Shown piece after piece: positions 25,925 to 33,927 of a stretch of DNA of 64,000 nt; position 1 is the stretch's first letter, and each line of letters opens with the position of its first letter. A program made the position numbers and the translations under genes. This DNA is from Arthrobacter sp. SX1312 (GTDB lineage: Bacteria; Actinomycetota; Actinomycetes; Actinomycetales; Micrococcaceae). The notes under the pieces were generated by a model. That model searched no databases. It was not told the DNA's origin and saw only the letters and a program-made list of their open reading frames with translations. The stretch spans positions 702,191 to 766,190 of the forward strand of contig NZ_PJIM01000002.1 of NCBI RefSeq assembly GCF_002929295.1, written 5' to 3'.

Positions 25925-26892
25925 TCCACCCTTCGTTTGCGGGAGATCCAGAGCTGCAGCAGTGCGAGCGACAGGGTGATGAAGAAGATCGCCGTGGCGA
26001 TCGCGGCGGCGTAGCCGAAATCGTTGCGGACGAATCCGCTGCGGTAGAGCCACGTGCCGAGGACCTGGCTCGAGTTGTTGGGTCCGCCGGTGGTCATGAC
26101 CATGACCTCGTTGAACACCTGGAAAGCGCCCGAGACCGTGACGATCATCATCAGGCCTGTCATTTCCCGGACCAGGGGGAGGGAGACCGAGAAGAAGCGG
26201 CGGACGGGGCCCACTCCGTCGATGGAGGCGGCTTCGTAGAGTTCGGAGGGGATCCGTTGCAGGGCGACGGCGAACAGTAGCGTGCAGTAGCCGAAGCCCT
26301 GCCACTGGCTCATGGCGATGATCGCGAAGATCGCCGTGTTCTCCTGGCCGAGCCATGACTGGGTCAGATCTCCCAGTCCGAGGCTCTCGAGGGCTGCGTT
26401 GAGGAGCCCCAGTTCCGGTTCGTAGATGAAGTAGAACAGGAGCCCTGCGACGGTCAGCGAGATGGCCGACGGGATGAAGTAGAGGACCCTGAATACCTGC
26501 TTCCACCGATCGTGGCGCAGGCCCTCGACGAGGGCTGCGAGAACGAGGGCGCCGCACACCTGGAACAGGATCGAGATCACCGAGTACCAGGCGTTATTGG
26601 CCAGGGCGTGCCAGAAGACGGGGTCGGCGAACATCTTCTGGTAGTTCTCAGCGCCGATGAAACTCTGGCTGCCGGTGTAGATATCCCATTCAAGGACGCT
26701 GAAGCCGAAGTTCTGCGCGAGGGGGAGGTAGACGAAGACCGCGAGCATCAGCACGGCGGGCAGGACCCAGACGAGTGCGCGCAGCGACGTGACCCTGGAG
26801 GTGCCGGGTCGGCGCTTCCTGGAGGGCCGTGTGCGGGACCCCGACGCGGGGGCCGGCAGCACGGGCCCCCGCGTCAGTTCATTGGTGGTCAC
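25918..26892 (-). CDS. Carbohydrate ABC transporter permease (MalF type)
   Basis: A 324-residue permease with a basic N-terminal tail and six hydrophobic segments (first: ALVWVLPAVLMLAVFVYLPL). Its EAA loop reads LYEAASIDGVGPVRRFFSVS with LPLVREMTGLMMIVTVSGAF, followed by TTGGPNNSSQVLGTWLYRSG, the conserved MalF-subfamily C-terminal block. It pairs with the MalG-type permease to form the channel. Six bp separate it from the binding-protein gene upstream. Confidence 0.9.
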   Translation of the reverse strand: MTTNELTRGPVLPAPASGSRTRPSRKRRPGTSRVTSLRALVWVLPAVLMLAVFVYLPLAQNFGFSVLEWDIYTGSQSFIGAENYQKMFADPVFWHALANNAWYSVISILFQVCGALVLAALVEGLRHDRWKQVFRVLYFIPSAISLTVAGLLFYFIYEPELGLLNAALESLGLGDLTQSWLGQENTAIFAIIAMSQWQGFGYCTLLFAVALQRIPSELYEAASIDGVGPVRRFFSVSLPLVREMTGLMMIVTVSGAFQVFNEVMVMTTGGPNNSSQVLGTWLYRSGFVRNDFGYAAAIATAIFFITLSLALLQLWISRKRRVEW

Positions 26893-26898
26893 GATCGG

Positions 26899-28215
26899 TC
26901 ACTTGGAGGCTTCGGATGCGGCCTGGACACTGGAGAGGATGTCCTCGGGGGTGCTGTCCCCGCTGATGAGGGCTTCGCCGCCGGCCAGCCATGCGTCGGC
27001 GACGTCGGGGACGGTCACGGAGTCGAGCCAGATGACGGTGGAGGATGCGTCATTGACCATTTCGATGCCGTTCACGACGCCCGGGCTCGAGCTGTCAGCG
27101 GTGACCGCTCCTACCACTGCGCTGGGCTGGCCGTAGGGGGGTGCGGAGAGCGTCGAGGCGTTCTCCGATTCGGTGACGAACTTCATGAAGTCGGCTGCGA
27201 GGGCGGCCCGTTCGGAGCGGGCGTTGATGATGTACCCCTCGGGTGAGCCTTCGATGGCGCCAGGATCGCCCTCGGCGCCTGCCGGGACGGGCAGGGGGAA
27301 GATCCCGAAGCCGTCCTTGCTGAGGGGCGTGCCTTCCGCCGCAGACGTGTCGAACTCGAGGATCTCCTGGTAGTACATCGCGGCACGCCCTTCGGCGAGC
27401 GCCTGCTGGGCGGTGGTGTACAGGACGCCGTTCGAATCGGCGCCCGAGCCTGTGCACTCCTCCACGAGGGTCGAGAACTGCTCGAGCGACTTGACGTATC
27501 CCTCGTCGTCCCAGGTCGCGGTCTCAGGGTCGAAATCGGCCTGCAGCGTATCCTGCGGGACGTTGTAGGCGAACAGTTGCTGCAGGTAGTGCAGTGCCGG
27601 CCAGCCGTCCTTGTTCCCGAAGGCGACGGGTTCGTACCCGGCGTCCCGGATGGTGCCACACGCGCTGATGAGCTCGTCGAAACTGGTGGGAGGCTGGATG
27701 CCGACCTCGGCGAAGATCTTCTCGTTGTAGCCCATGAACTTGCCGTTGTTGTAGAGCGGCACGGCGTAGTACTTGCCGTCGTACTGGAACGCGCTCAGGG
27801 ATGCTTCGCCGAAAGTGTCACCCCACTCGGTACCCGGCTCGATGACCGGTGTGAGGTCGGCGGCCAATCCGGCCTCGACGAAGTTCGCTGCCCAGTCACC
27901 GGCCCAGGTGAAGTAGATGTCGGGGAGCGCCTGGGACGCGGTGAGCGTCTTCGTCTTGTCCTTGATGCTCTGGTCGGTCTCCTGGATGAGCTCGAACTTC
28001 ACATCGGGGTGCATCGCCGTGTACTCGGCGGCGAGGTCGGAGAAGTAGCTCTCGAGGGGTTCACCACCGAACTTGGTGAGGATGCTCAGCGTGCCCGAGT
28101 ATTCGGGCTCGGCCGCGAGGTCCGCGGTCTTCTGCGGAGCTGACGACCCGCAGCCCGTGAGGGTGACGGCCATGGCAGCAACCGCCGCCAATCCGATCTG
28201 CCTGACTTTCAGCAT
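26899..28215 (-). CDS. Extracellular sugar-type solute-binding lipoprotein
   Basis: A 438-residue family-1 binding protein. Signal peptide with lipobox LTGCG (Cys about 22), then SGTLSILTKFGGEPLESYFS, KTLTASQALPDIYFTWAGDW, YDGKYYAVPLYNNGKFMGYN and KIFAEVGIQPPTSFDELI, the standard CUT1 receptor layout. It would capture the substrate outside the cell and deliver it to the MalF/MalG pair. A LacI operator lies 66 bp upstream over the likely promoter. The substrate is inferred to be a glycosylamine or fructosyl-amino acid because the co-regulated genes are a PfkB kinase and SIS deglycase. Confidence 0.9.
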   Translation of the reverse strand: MLKVRQIGLAAVAAMAVTLTGCGSSAPQKTADLAAEPEYSGTLSILTKFGGEPLESYFSDLAAEYTAMHPDVKFELIQETDQSIKDKTKTLTASQALPDIYFTWAGDWAANFVEAGLAADLTPVIEPGTEWGDTFGEASLSAFQYDGKYYAVPLYNNGKFMGYNEKIFAEVGIQPPTSFDELISACGTIRDAGYEPVAFGNKDGWPALHYLQQLFAYNVPQDTLQADFDPETATWDDEGYVKSLEQFSTLVEECTGSGADSNGVLYTTAQQALAEGRAAMYYQEILEFDTSAAEGTPLSKDGFGIFPLPVPAGAEGDPGAIEGSPEGYIINARSERAALAADFMKFVTESENASTLSAPPYGQPSAVVGAVTADSSSPGVVNGIEMVNDASSTVIWLDSVTVPDVADAWLAGGEALISGDSTPEDILSSVQAASEASK

Positions 28216-28281
28216 CGTTCTCTCTTTCGCTGGTACGGCCAGCTGCAGCGCAGACCCGCCGTTGGATCAGAAGTGGTGCCG

Positions 28282-28306
28282 GGTATCAATATTGATACCG
28301 GTATCA
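28282..28306 (-). promoter_or_regulatory. Double LacI operator upstream of the sugar transporter genes
   Basis: GGTATCAATATTGATACC (28282-28299) is a perfect 18-bp palindrome, and TGATACCGGTATCA (28293-28306) is a second perfect palindrome overlapping it, giving three GGTATCA half-sites. On the reverse strand TTGCTA and CAATAT, 17 bp apart, form a plausible promoter whose -10 lies inside the first palindrome. The same half-site recurs at 31524-31537 before the kinase/deglycase operon. Confidence 0.8.
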
Positions 28307-28358
28307 GACGATAGCAAGGAGAGAGGACCCTGCCTAGTCTTTCGCCGAGATTTCTGAG

Positions 28359-29468
28359 TCAGAGAGGCAGGGCGCGGACGGCGCGGTGCTGCACGGAGTG
28401 GCGCTGGACGAGTCGAGCGGGAAGGACGTCGTGGACGACGTCGGAATCGTCGCCCTTGATACGTCCGATGACGATCGCGGCGGCCCTCGCACCGACCTCC
28501 TGCATGGGCTGGGCGACCATCGTGAGGGGCGGGTCCATCACCGCTGCCCAGGGCGTGTCGTCGAAGCCCAGGAGCGAGACGTCGTCCGGGTAGCGCAGGC
28601 CGCGGGTGCGCAATGCCCGTAGGGTCCCCACCGTCGCGTCCGTCTCGGTGGTGAAGAACGCCGTCGGCGGTTGGGCGAGGGCGAGCATCCCGGAGACGGC
28701 CCGAGCCGCCTGGCCCTCGGTCTTCAGCACGTGGGTCACGAGCGAGGTGTCGAACTCGATGCCGGCTTCGAGCAGCGCATCGAGGTATCCGCTGAGTCGT
28801 TCACCATCGCTCCATAGGGCTCCGGCGATGACCGAGCGCATGGTCCCCAGATCCTCTGCGGGTTGCACCGTGACCGGCCCCCACACGAAACCGATACGGG
28901 TGTGTCCTGCGTCGATCATGGTGGTGACTGCCTCCCTCGCCGCCTCCCGGTTGTTGATGACCACCGAGTCCGCGTCGAACCCGCTCACCAGTCGGTCGAT
29001 GAGCACGAGCGGGGTGTTCCGCTCCCTGGCGACCAGGAGGTGACTCAGATCGTCACCGGCCGTGGCGGCCGACGCGATGACGAGTCCGTCGACCTGCTTG
29101 TCCAGGAGGAGGCCGACGGCGGCCTGTTCCTCGGCCAGCTTCTCGTTGGTGCTGAGTACCAGGAGGTCGTAGCCCTCCCGCTTGGCGGTGTCGGAGAGGC
29201 CCCGCAGGACGCCGGCGAAGAACGGATTCGCGATGTCGGCGAGCACGACGCCGAGGGTCTTCGTGACCCCCGTGGTCATGCTGCGCGCGAGCGTGTTCGC
29301 CCGGTAGCCGAGGCGCGCGGCCACAGCCAGTACGTGTGCCCTGGTCGGTTCACTCACCGATCCGTAGCCACCGAGGCTGCGCGCCACCGTGGCGCGCCCC
29401 ACTCCGGCCGCGGCGGCTACTTCGGAGATGGTGGGGGAGGAGGTGGGACGGGGGCGGTCCGACGTCAT
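28359..29468 (-). CDS. LacI-family repressor of the fructosamine-type cluster
   Basis: A 369-residue LacI/PurR-type repressor. HTH at about residues 13-35 (TISEVAAAAGVGRATVARSL, then GGYGSVSEPTRAHVLAVAAR) with hinge NTLARSMTTG, and a periplasmic-binding-like effector domain (KTLGVVLADIANPFFAGVLR, VDGLVIASAATAGDD, HTRIGFVWGPVTV, VSLLGFDDTPWAAVMDPPLT). It is the last gene of the SIS-kinase-regulator operon and probably represses both this operon and the transporter unit downstream via the GGTATCA operators. The inducer is probably the substrate or its phosphate (inference). Confidence 0.9.
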   Translation of the reverse strand: MTSDRPRPTSSPTISEVAAAAGVGRATVARSLGGYGSVSEPTRAHVLAVAARLGYRANTLARSMTTGVTKTLGVVLADIANPFFAGVLRGLSDTAKREGYDLLVLSTNEKLAEEQAAVGLLLDKQVDGLVIASAATAGDDLSHLLVARERNTPLVLIDRLVSGFDADSVVINNREAAREAVTTMIDAGHTRIGFVWGPVTVQPAEDLGTMRSVIAGALWSDGERLSGYLDALLEAGIEFDTSLVTHVLKTEGQAARAVSGMLALAQPPTAFFTTETDATVGTLRALRTRGLRYPDDVSLLGFDDTPWAAVMDPPLTMVAQPMQEVGARAAAIVIGRIKGDDSDVVHDVLPARLVQRHSVQHRAVRALPL

Positions 29469-29474
29469 CGCCGC

Positions 29475-30404
29475 CTATTTTCCGGCTGGGGACACTCGAC
29501 GCTGTTCATGATTCGAGTATTCCTCATTGTCGAAGCGTCGTCCGTGCGCGAACGCCCCTTCGACATAGCACTGGAGCGCCGCGTAGCGGGAGCCGTCGGC
29601 GAGAGCTTCCCGGATGTCACCCGACGACGGAGGAGTGGCGCGCGACCATCCTGAGCGGAGCAGCGAGAGGGTGAACGCGGCGAGGAAGGCGTCGCCGCAG
29701 CCCATCGTGTCCTTGAAGCGCCCGGGATCCGTGCCGGTCGCACTCACCCGGTGGAAGACCGCACCGTCGAACAGTGCAGCGCCGTACGGGCCGCGGGTGG
29801 CGAGCACGAGCGGTGAACCATGGGCGGCGATGCGGCGCACCTCGTCCTCGACCTGCGCCTCGTTCATGCCGGCGAAGGACACGAGCGCAAGATCCACGAA
29901 TGGTGCGACGGCGTCGAGGTAGTCGTCCGTCCGGTGCGCCGGGTCGTCGGAGAAGTCGAAGGAGACGAGCGCACCGGTGGTGCGGAGCGCGGGCAACTCC
30001 GGGACGGAGGCCGAGAAGACGCTGGAGTGGATGAGGTCGAAACCGCTCAGGTACACGATGTCGTCGGGCGTGAGGTGGAAGGGGGCACTGGCGGTCACGC
30101 CGCCTTCGTTCCAGCTGCGGAAGAACCGCTCCCCGTCGACGACCTCGATATCGGTCGCGCCGTTGGGGCCGTCCCGGAACAGGCAGCGGCGCAGGTCGAT
30201 GCCGAGGCTGTCGAGAATCCCGTGCATGAAGCGCCCGTGGTCATCGTCCCCGAACACCCCCAGATAGGCGGATTCGACCCCGAGTTGTCGGGAGTAGACG
30301 GCGAAATTGACGCAGTTGCCACCGGGATACATGATCCGGCGGTCGATGAACCGGTCGACGATGTTGTCGCCGAAGCCCGCAACTCTCACATCTGCTCTTT
30401 TCAT
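29475..30404 (-). CDS. PfkB-family kinase, FrlD-like
   Basis: A 309-residue ribokinase-type kinase. Motifs: GFGDNIVDRFIDRRIMYPGG with NCVNFAVYSRQLGVESAYLG at the N-terminus, ALVSFDFSDDPAHR (the FDFSD block also found in E. coli FrlD), and the ATP/catalytic signature DTMGCGDAFLAAFTLSLL near the C-terminus with the catalytic Asp. In the frl pathway such a kinase phosphorylates fructosyl-amino acids at C6 before deglycation. ATG 30404 (MKRADVRVAGFGD) is preferred over an in-frame codon at 30440 since it gives the family N-terminus. Shine-Dalgarno is poor, so coupling to the upstream SIS gene (59 bp away) may matter. Confidence 0.82.
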   Translation of the reverse strand: MKRADVRVAGFGDNIVDRFIDRRIMYPGGNCVNFAVYSRQLGVESAYLGVFGDDDHGRFMHGILDSLGIDLRRCLFRDGPNGATDIEVVDGERFFRSWNEGGVTASAPFHLTPDDIVYLSGFDLIHSSVFSASVPELPALRTTGALVSFDFSDDPAHRTDDYLDAVAPFVDLALVSFAGMNEAQVEDEVRRIAAHGSPLVLATRGPYGAALFDGAVFHRVSATGTDPGRFKDTMGCGDAFLAAFTLSLLRSGWSRATPPSSGDIREALADGSRYAALQCYVEGAFAHGRRFDNEEYSNHEQRRVSPAGK

Positions 30405-30462
30405 GATCGAGCGGCTGCGGGGCCGGTATCGGCCCCGCAACCGGATACGTCTCCCGGGGAAC

Positions 30463-31461
30463 TCAGTACTCGACGACGCGGTAGTAGCGTCGGAGATCGA
30501 GCGAGTGCCCCCGGACGGCCTCGAGGTGCTTGCTGAAGCGATGCGTGACCGCGTCGATGACCATCGGGCCGATGAAGGGTCGGAAGCGCTCGCTGACGCC
30601 CTCGAGCGCGTAGTCCCTCGTGTCGATGGTGGTGACGTCGTCGCTGTACTTCACTGCGAAGTTCTCGACGCGGTCCATGAGGGGCCGGCTCTGGTCCTCA
30701 CCCTTGAACAGCAGCAGTGCCGTGTCCTTCTCGATGAGCTCGAGCGATCCATGGAAGAACTCGGCGCCATGCACGCGCGTGGTGCGCAGCCATTGCATTT
30801 CTTCGAGCACGCACATGGAGTAGAGGTAGGCGTAGCCCCACAGATTGCCTGCTCCCACGACGAAGTAGTAGTCGGTGTCGGCGTGCTTCCTGGCGAAGGC
30901 TTCTGCGATGGGCTCGGCCCGCTCCGCAGCGGCGACGATCGCGTCGGGCAGGTGCGTGAGCTCATCGGCGAATGCCTCGTAGTCGTCGAACTCGCCGCGG
31001 CGACTGAGGACCCCCGTGGTGAACAGCAGGAGCTGGACATCGAACCAGGTCTTGGGTGCGGAGATGATCGGGCAGTCGACGGCCCGGGCGAAGGGGCTGT
31101 CGTCGTACCCGGTGAAACCGATCGTGTAGGCACCCCGGGACTTGGCGAACTCGATGGCTTCGAGCACGTCCTCGGTGGTGCCGGAGATCGAGGTGAAGAC
31201 GGCGATGGAGCGCTCACCGAAGGCGGCGTCCTGGGCCAGCATCAGCTCCTTGCCGATTGCCGCACGCACCGGAAGGGTGGAGTGCGCCTGGAAGTAGAGC
31301 TCGTAGGGCAGGACAGCCGCGTAGGTGCCGCCGGCGCCGATGAAGTAGATGTTGTCGTAACCACGCTCCTCGATGAACGCTACGGTTTTCTCGATCTCGG
31401 GGCGAAGAGCGATCGCGCTCCTGATCTGGGCCTGGGTTTCCTCTTTGTTGAAGCCGAGCAA
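30463..31461 (-). CDS. SIS-domain protein, FrlB-like fructosamine deglycase candidate
   Basis: A 332-residue protein with tandem SIS domains: IYFIGAGGTYAAVLPYELYF (sugar-phosphate loop), VFTSISGTTEDVLEAIEFAK with the Ser/Thr phosphate-binding loop, then VVGAGNLWGYAYLYSMCVLE and ...RVHGAEFFHGSLELIEKDT in the second half. FrlB and GlmS-isomerase-like proteins share this layout; with the adjacent FrlD-type kinase, cleavage of a fructosyl-amino acid 6-phosphate to glucose 6-phosphate and amine is the best guess. The start is TTG 31461: a strong GGAGGAG (31470-31476) lies 8 bases upstream, whereas an ATG at 31548 would put the LacI operator inside the coding region. Confidence 0.78.
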   Translation of the reverse strand: MLGFNKEETQAQIRSAIALRPEIEKTVAFIEERGYDNIYFIGAGGTYAAVLPYELYFQAHSTLPVRAAIGKELMLAQDAAFGERSIAVFTSISGTTEDVLEAIEFAKSRGAYTIGFTGYDDSPFARAVDCPIISAPKTWFDVQLLLFTTGVLSRRGEFDDYEAFADELTHLPDAIVAAAERAEPIAEAFARKHADTDYYFVVGAGNLWGYAYLYSMCVLEEMQWLRTTRVHGAEFFHGSLELIEKDTALLLFKGEDQSRPLMDRVENFAVKYSDDVTTIDTRDYALEGVSERFRPFIGPMVIDAVTHRFSKHLEAVRGHSLDLRRYYRVVEY

Positions 31462-31523
31462 CTCGTTTTCTCCTCCTGCTGGTGGGAACCGCTCTCGTGT
31501 ACGAGGCGACGACTGATACAAGT

Positions 31524-31537
31524 TGGTACCGGTATCA
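31524..31537 (-). promoter_or_regulatory. LacI operator upstream of the SIS/kinase/regulator operon
   Basis: TGGTACCGGTATCA differs by one base from the perfect TGATACCGGTATCA at 28293-28306; a further half-site TGATAC occurs at 31514-31519. The position, 63 bp before the TTG start, fits repression of the operon that contains the LacI gene itself. Confidence 0.7.
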
Positions 31538-31667
31538 ATTATGCTCAATCTTCGCCGCGGCAGGAGGAGAAGTCAACGGGTCGGGAGAAATCAGGACGAA
31601 TGGACCGGCCGGCATCCGATCGACCGGGATCACCGCAATGCTTCTGTCCGTACAGACAGGGCGACCC

Positions 31668-31701
31668 CCGGGTCGAGGGTGGTGCAGGTCCCTCGACCCG
31701 G
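31668..31701 (-). terminator. Strong hairpin after the FAD oxidase gene
   Basis: CCGGGTCGAGGG (31668-31679) and CCCTCGACCCGG (31690-31701) are perfect 12-bp arms with a 10-base loop, 31 bp past the oxidase stop on the reverse strand. No T-run follows. It separates the amino-acid-transporter operon from the SIS operon. Confidence 0.55.
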
Positions 31702-31731
31702 AGGTCGTCGTCGTGCTCGAAGCAGGTTCTG

Positions 31732-32847
31732 TCAGTGGAAACGCTCGGGCCGGAACGTCGCGAGCATCGGATGCTTCTGACCGGTCAGGATCTCCTCGGC
31801 CAGCAGTTCGCCTGCGATGAGTCCGAGCGTCGCCCCGGAGTGGGTGAAGGCGACGAAGCATCCGGGGACTTCCTGCAGCTCGCCGAAGACGGGTTCACCG
31901 TCACCCGGGATCGGCTTGCGCCCCAGCTTCCACGAGGCAGCCTTGAGCGCCGGTTCCCCCTGGAGCAGCACGGAGGCTTCGTCCGCGAGTTGCTGCACCA
32001 CGGATTCCGGGATGCTGTAGGTGCCATCCGCGTTCTCGGTGATGCTCTCTTCGTACCAGTCATGGTCCAGCGCCAGGGTGTTCCCGGGATTCGGTCGGAG
32101 CGCCGCGCGGGGGGTGTTCATGACGGGTCGCACTTCCTGGGCTACCGGTTCGGTGAGGACGAGCATCGACACCGGTGAGGCGTCGGCGATCTCCACCCCG
32201 AGTTCCTTGACCACGGCAGGGGTCTGCGGACCGCAGGCCACCACGACCGCGTCGGCGTGGTACTGCTCGCCCTGCGCGGTCGTCACTCCGGTGGCTCGTC
32301 CGTCCGCGACCTGGACGGAGGTCCTGCCTGCGTGGGTGACCAGTTCGCCCCCGCGGTGCTTGAACTCGTCCATGAGGAATTCGATCAGGTGCGGCAGGCT
32401 GACCCATCCCTCGCCCGGGTTGAAGATGGCCGTGCCGGGGACGGATGCGGGATTGATACCCGTGGTGTAGTCGCCGACCGTTTCGGGGGTGACCAGTCTC
32501 GAATCGTAACCATGCGCCTTCTCGTAGGAGTGCCGGTCCTTGGTGGTGTCGTCCTCACCGTCGGCGGCCCAATGGAGGCCGCCGTCGAAGTGGAGCCACT
32601 CCCGGCTCGGGTCTGCAGCGAAGAGCGTGCGGTACCGATCGATGCCGGCCACGCGCAGCTCGTGGTAGGGGGTGGTGCGTTCGCCTGCGGAGTTCAACCA
32701 GGACAGGGACCGCCCGGAGGCGCCGCTGGCCAGTTCGGCTTCGGTCACGAGGACGACAGACGCACCACCGCGCAGCAGGTGGACGGCGGCGGAGACGCCG
32801 AGGATGCCGCCGCCGATGACGGCCACGCGGGAGGGGGAGGAGGTCAT
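31732..32847 (-). CDS. FAD-dependent oxidoreductase, DadA/amadoriase-like
   Basis: A 371-residue D-amino-acid-oxidase-fold flavoprotein: dinucleotide motif VAVIGGGILGVSAAVHLLRG at the N-terminus, ASGASGRSLSWLNSAGE, ADAVVVACGPQTPAVVKELG, and the C-terminal FAD block KLGRKPIPGDGEPVFGELQE with FTHSGATLGLIAGELLAEEI. The family oxidises the C-N bond of amino acids, sarcosine, opines or fructosyl-amino acids. The Cys that binds FAD covalently in sarcosine oxidase is not seen here. It is last in an operon with a polar amino acid importer and a MocA-type oxidoreductase, so a substituted amino acid is the likely substrate. D-amino acid dehydrogenase remains an alternative. Confidence 0.78.
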   Translation of the reverse strand: MTSSPSRVAVIGGGILGVSAAVHLLRGGASVVLVTEAELASGASGRSLSWLNSAGERTTPYHELRVAGIDRYRTLFAADPSREWLHFDGGLHWAADGEDDTTKDRHSYEKAHGYDSRLVTPETVGDYTTGINPASVPGTAIFNPGEGWVSLPHLIEFLMDEFKHRGGELVTHAGRTSVQVADGRATGVTTAQGEQYHADAVVVACGPQTPAVVKELGVEIADASPVSMLVLTEPVAQEVRPVMNTPRAALRPNPGNTLALDHDWYEESITENADGTYSIPESVVQQLADEASVLLQGEPALKAASWKLGRKPIPGDGEPVFGELQEVPGCFVAFTHSGATLGLIAGELLAEEILTGQKHPMLATFRPERFH

Positions 32848-32880
32848 GGATTGCTCTCTTTCTGGGGAGGGGTCGGCCGG

Positions 32881-33927
32881 TCAGCCGGCGCCATGGATTT
32901 TCTCGATGATCCGCAGGACCTCGACCGATTGGGCGGGATCGACCGGGGGCGGTGTCCCGTCCCGCAGCGCTGCGGCCAGCAGGGCGTAGAACGCGGGGTA
33001 GCGGCCGCGCTCGGCAGGTATGGGCACCGTCCCGCCGTCCACACCGAGCAGGCCCCACCTGTTCTCGGGCTCCACGCCGTACTTCTCATCGGTGGGGAGC
33101 ATTCCGGCTGCCAGGGCCGCTTCCTGCCCGTCCAGCCCCCACTTGGTGTATCCGGCGGTGGATCCCAGGACATGGAACCGGGCTCCGACCTGTGCTGCCA
33201 GACCGTTCATCCACAGCCGCGATCGAACTCCTGACCGGTGCTGCAGCGACACGAAGCTGTCCTGGTCGGCGCCGCTGCCGGGGGTGTGTAGGGCGGTCTC
33301 GCCGTAGGTCTCGGAAACGGGACCGAAGAGTTCGATGGCCTGGTCGATGAGGTGTGCTCCGAGGTCGTGGAGGATCCCCCCGCCCTCGACGACGGTGACC
33401 TCGTCCCGCCAGTTGCCGAAACCTTCGGGCATCCACCACTCGAACCGGGATTCGAAGGAGCGGACCTGTCCCAGGGCGCCTTCATCGAGCAGTCTCCTGA
33501 GTGTCAGGTAGTCGGCGTCCCATCGACGGTTCTGGAACACGGTGAGCATCACCCCGGCCTCGGCGGCGCGCCCGATGAGGATCTCGCCCTCCGCGCTCGT
33601 GGGTACGAAGGGTTTGTCCGCGACGACGTTGAGCCCGCGGGCGAAGGCTTCGTTCGCCAATTCCACATGAGTGCCGGGAGGTGTCCCCAGGACGACGAGA
33701 TCCAGTTCCAGTTCCCCTGAATCGAGAGCGGCGAAAAGTTCCTCTGCCGTACCGATGATCCGGGCCCCGGGATAGGAGTGTGCGGCGAGGCCGGCCCGTG
33801 CGGGGTTCGCGGTCACGATCACGTCCAGTGAGTAGCCCGGGTCCGCCTCGATGAGCGGGGCGTGGAAGACCTTGCCGGATACGCCGAACCCGAGGACGGC
33901 GGTGCGTAGGAGGCCGGCATCGCGCAT
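32881..33927 (-). CDS. Gfo/Idh/MocA-family oxidoreductase
   Basis: A 348-residue NAD(P)-dependent oxidoreductase. The N-terminal Rossmann domain shows TAVLGFGVSGKVFHAPLIEA, LDLVVLGTPPGTHVELANEA and the EKP-type motif as VVADKPFVPTSAEGE; the C-terminal domain has VFQNRRWDADYLTLRRLLDE, GGGILHDLGAHLIDQAIELF with the His/Asp of the active site. Family members oxidise sugars, inositols or opine-type compounds. The start codon overlaps the upstream ATPase stop (TGATG). With the neighbouring FAD enzyme it could process the sugar half of a sugar-amino acid conjugate (inference). Confidence 0.85.
   Translation of the reverse strand: MRDAGLLRTAVLGFGVSGKVFHAPLIEADPGYSLDVIVTANPARAGLAAHSYPGARIIGTAEELFAALDSGELELDLVVLGTPPGTHVELANEAFARGLNVVADKPFVPTSAEGEILIGRAAEAGVMLTVFQNRRWDADYLTLRRLLDEGALGQVRSFESRFEWWMPEGFGNWRDEVTVVEGGGILHDLGAHLIDQAIELFGPVSETYGETALHTPGSGADQDSFVSLQHRSGVRSRLWMNGLAAQVGARFHVLGSTAGYTKWGLDGQEAALAAGMLPTDEKYGVEPENRWGLLGVDGGTVPIPAERGRYPAFYALLAAALRDGTPPPVDPAQSVEVLRIIEKIHGAG

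Noticed and set aside
31732-32847. Naming the FAD oxidase a fructosyl-amino acid oxidase outright
   Set aside because: The fold and context fit, but the covalent-FAD Cys expected in amadoriases is not seen, and the sequence is equally compatible with DadA-like dehydrogenases.
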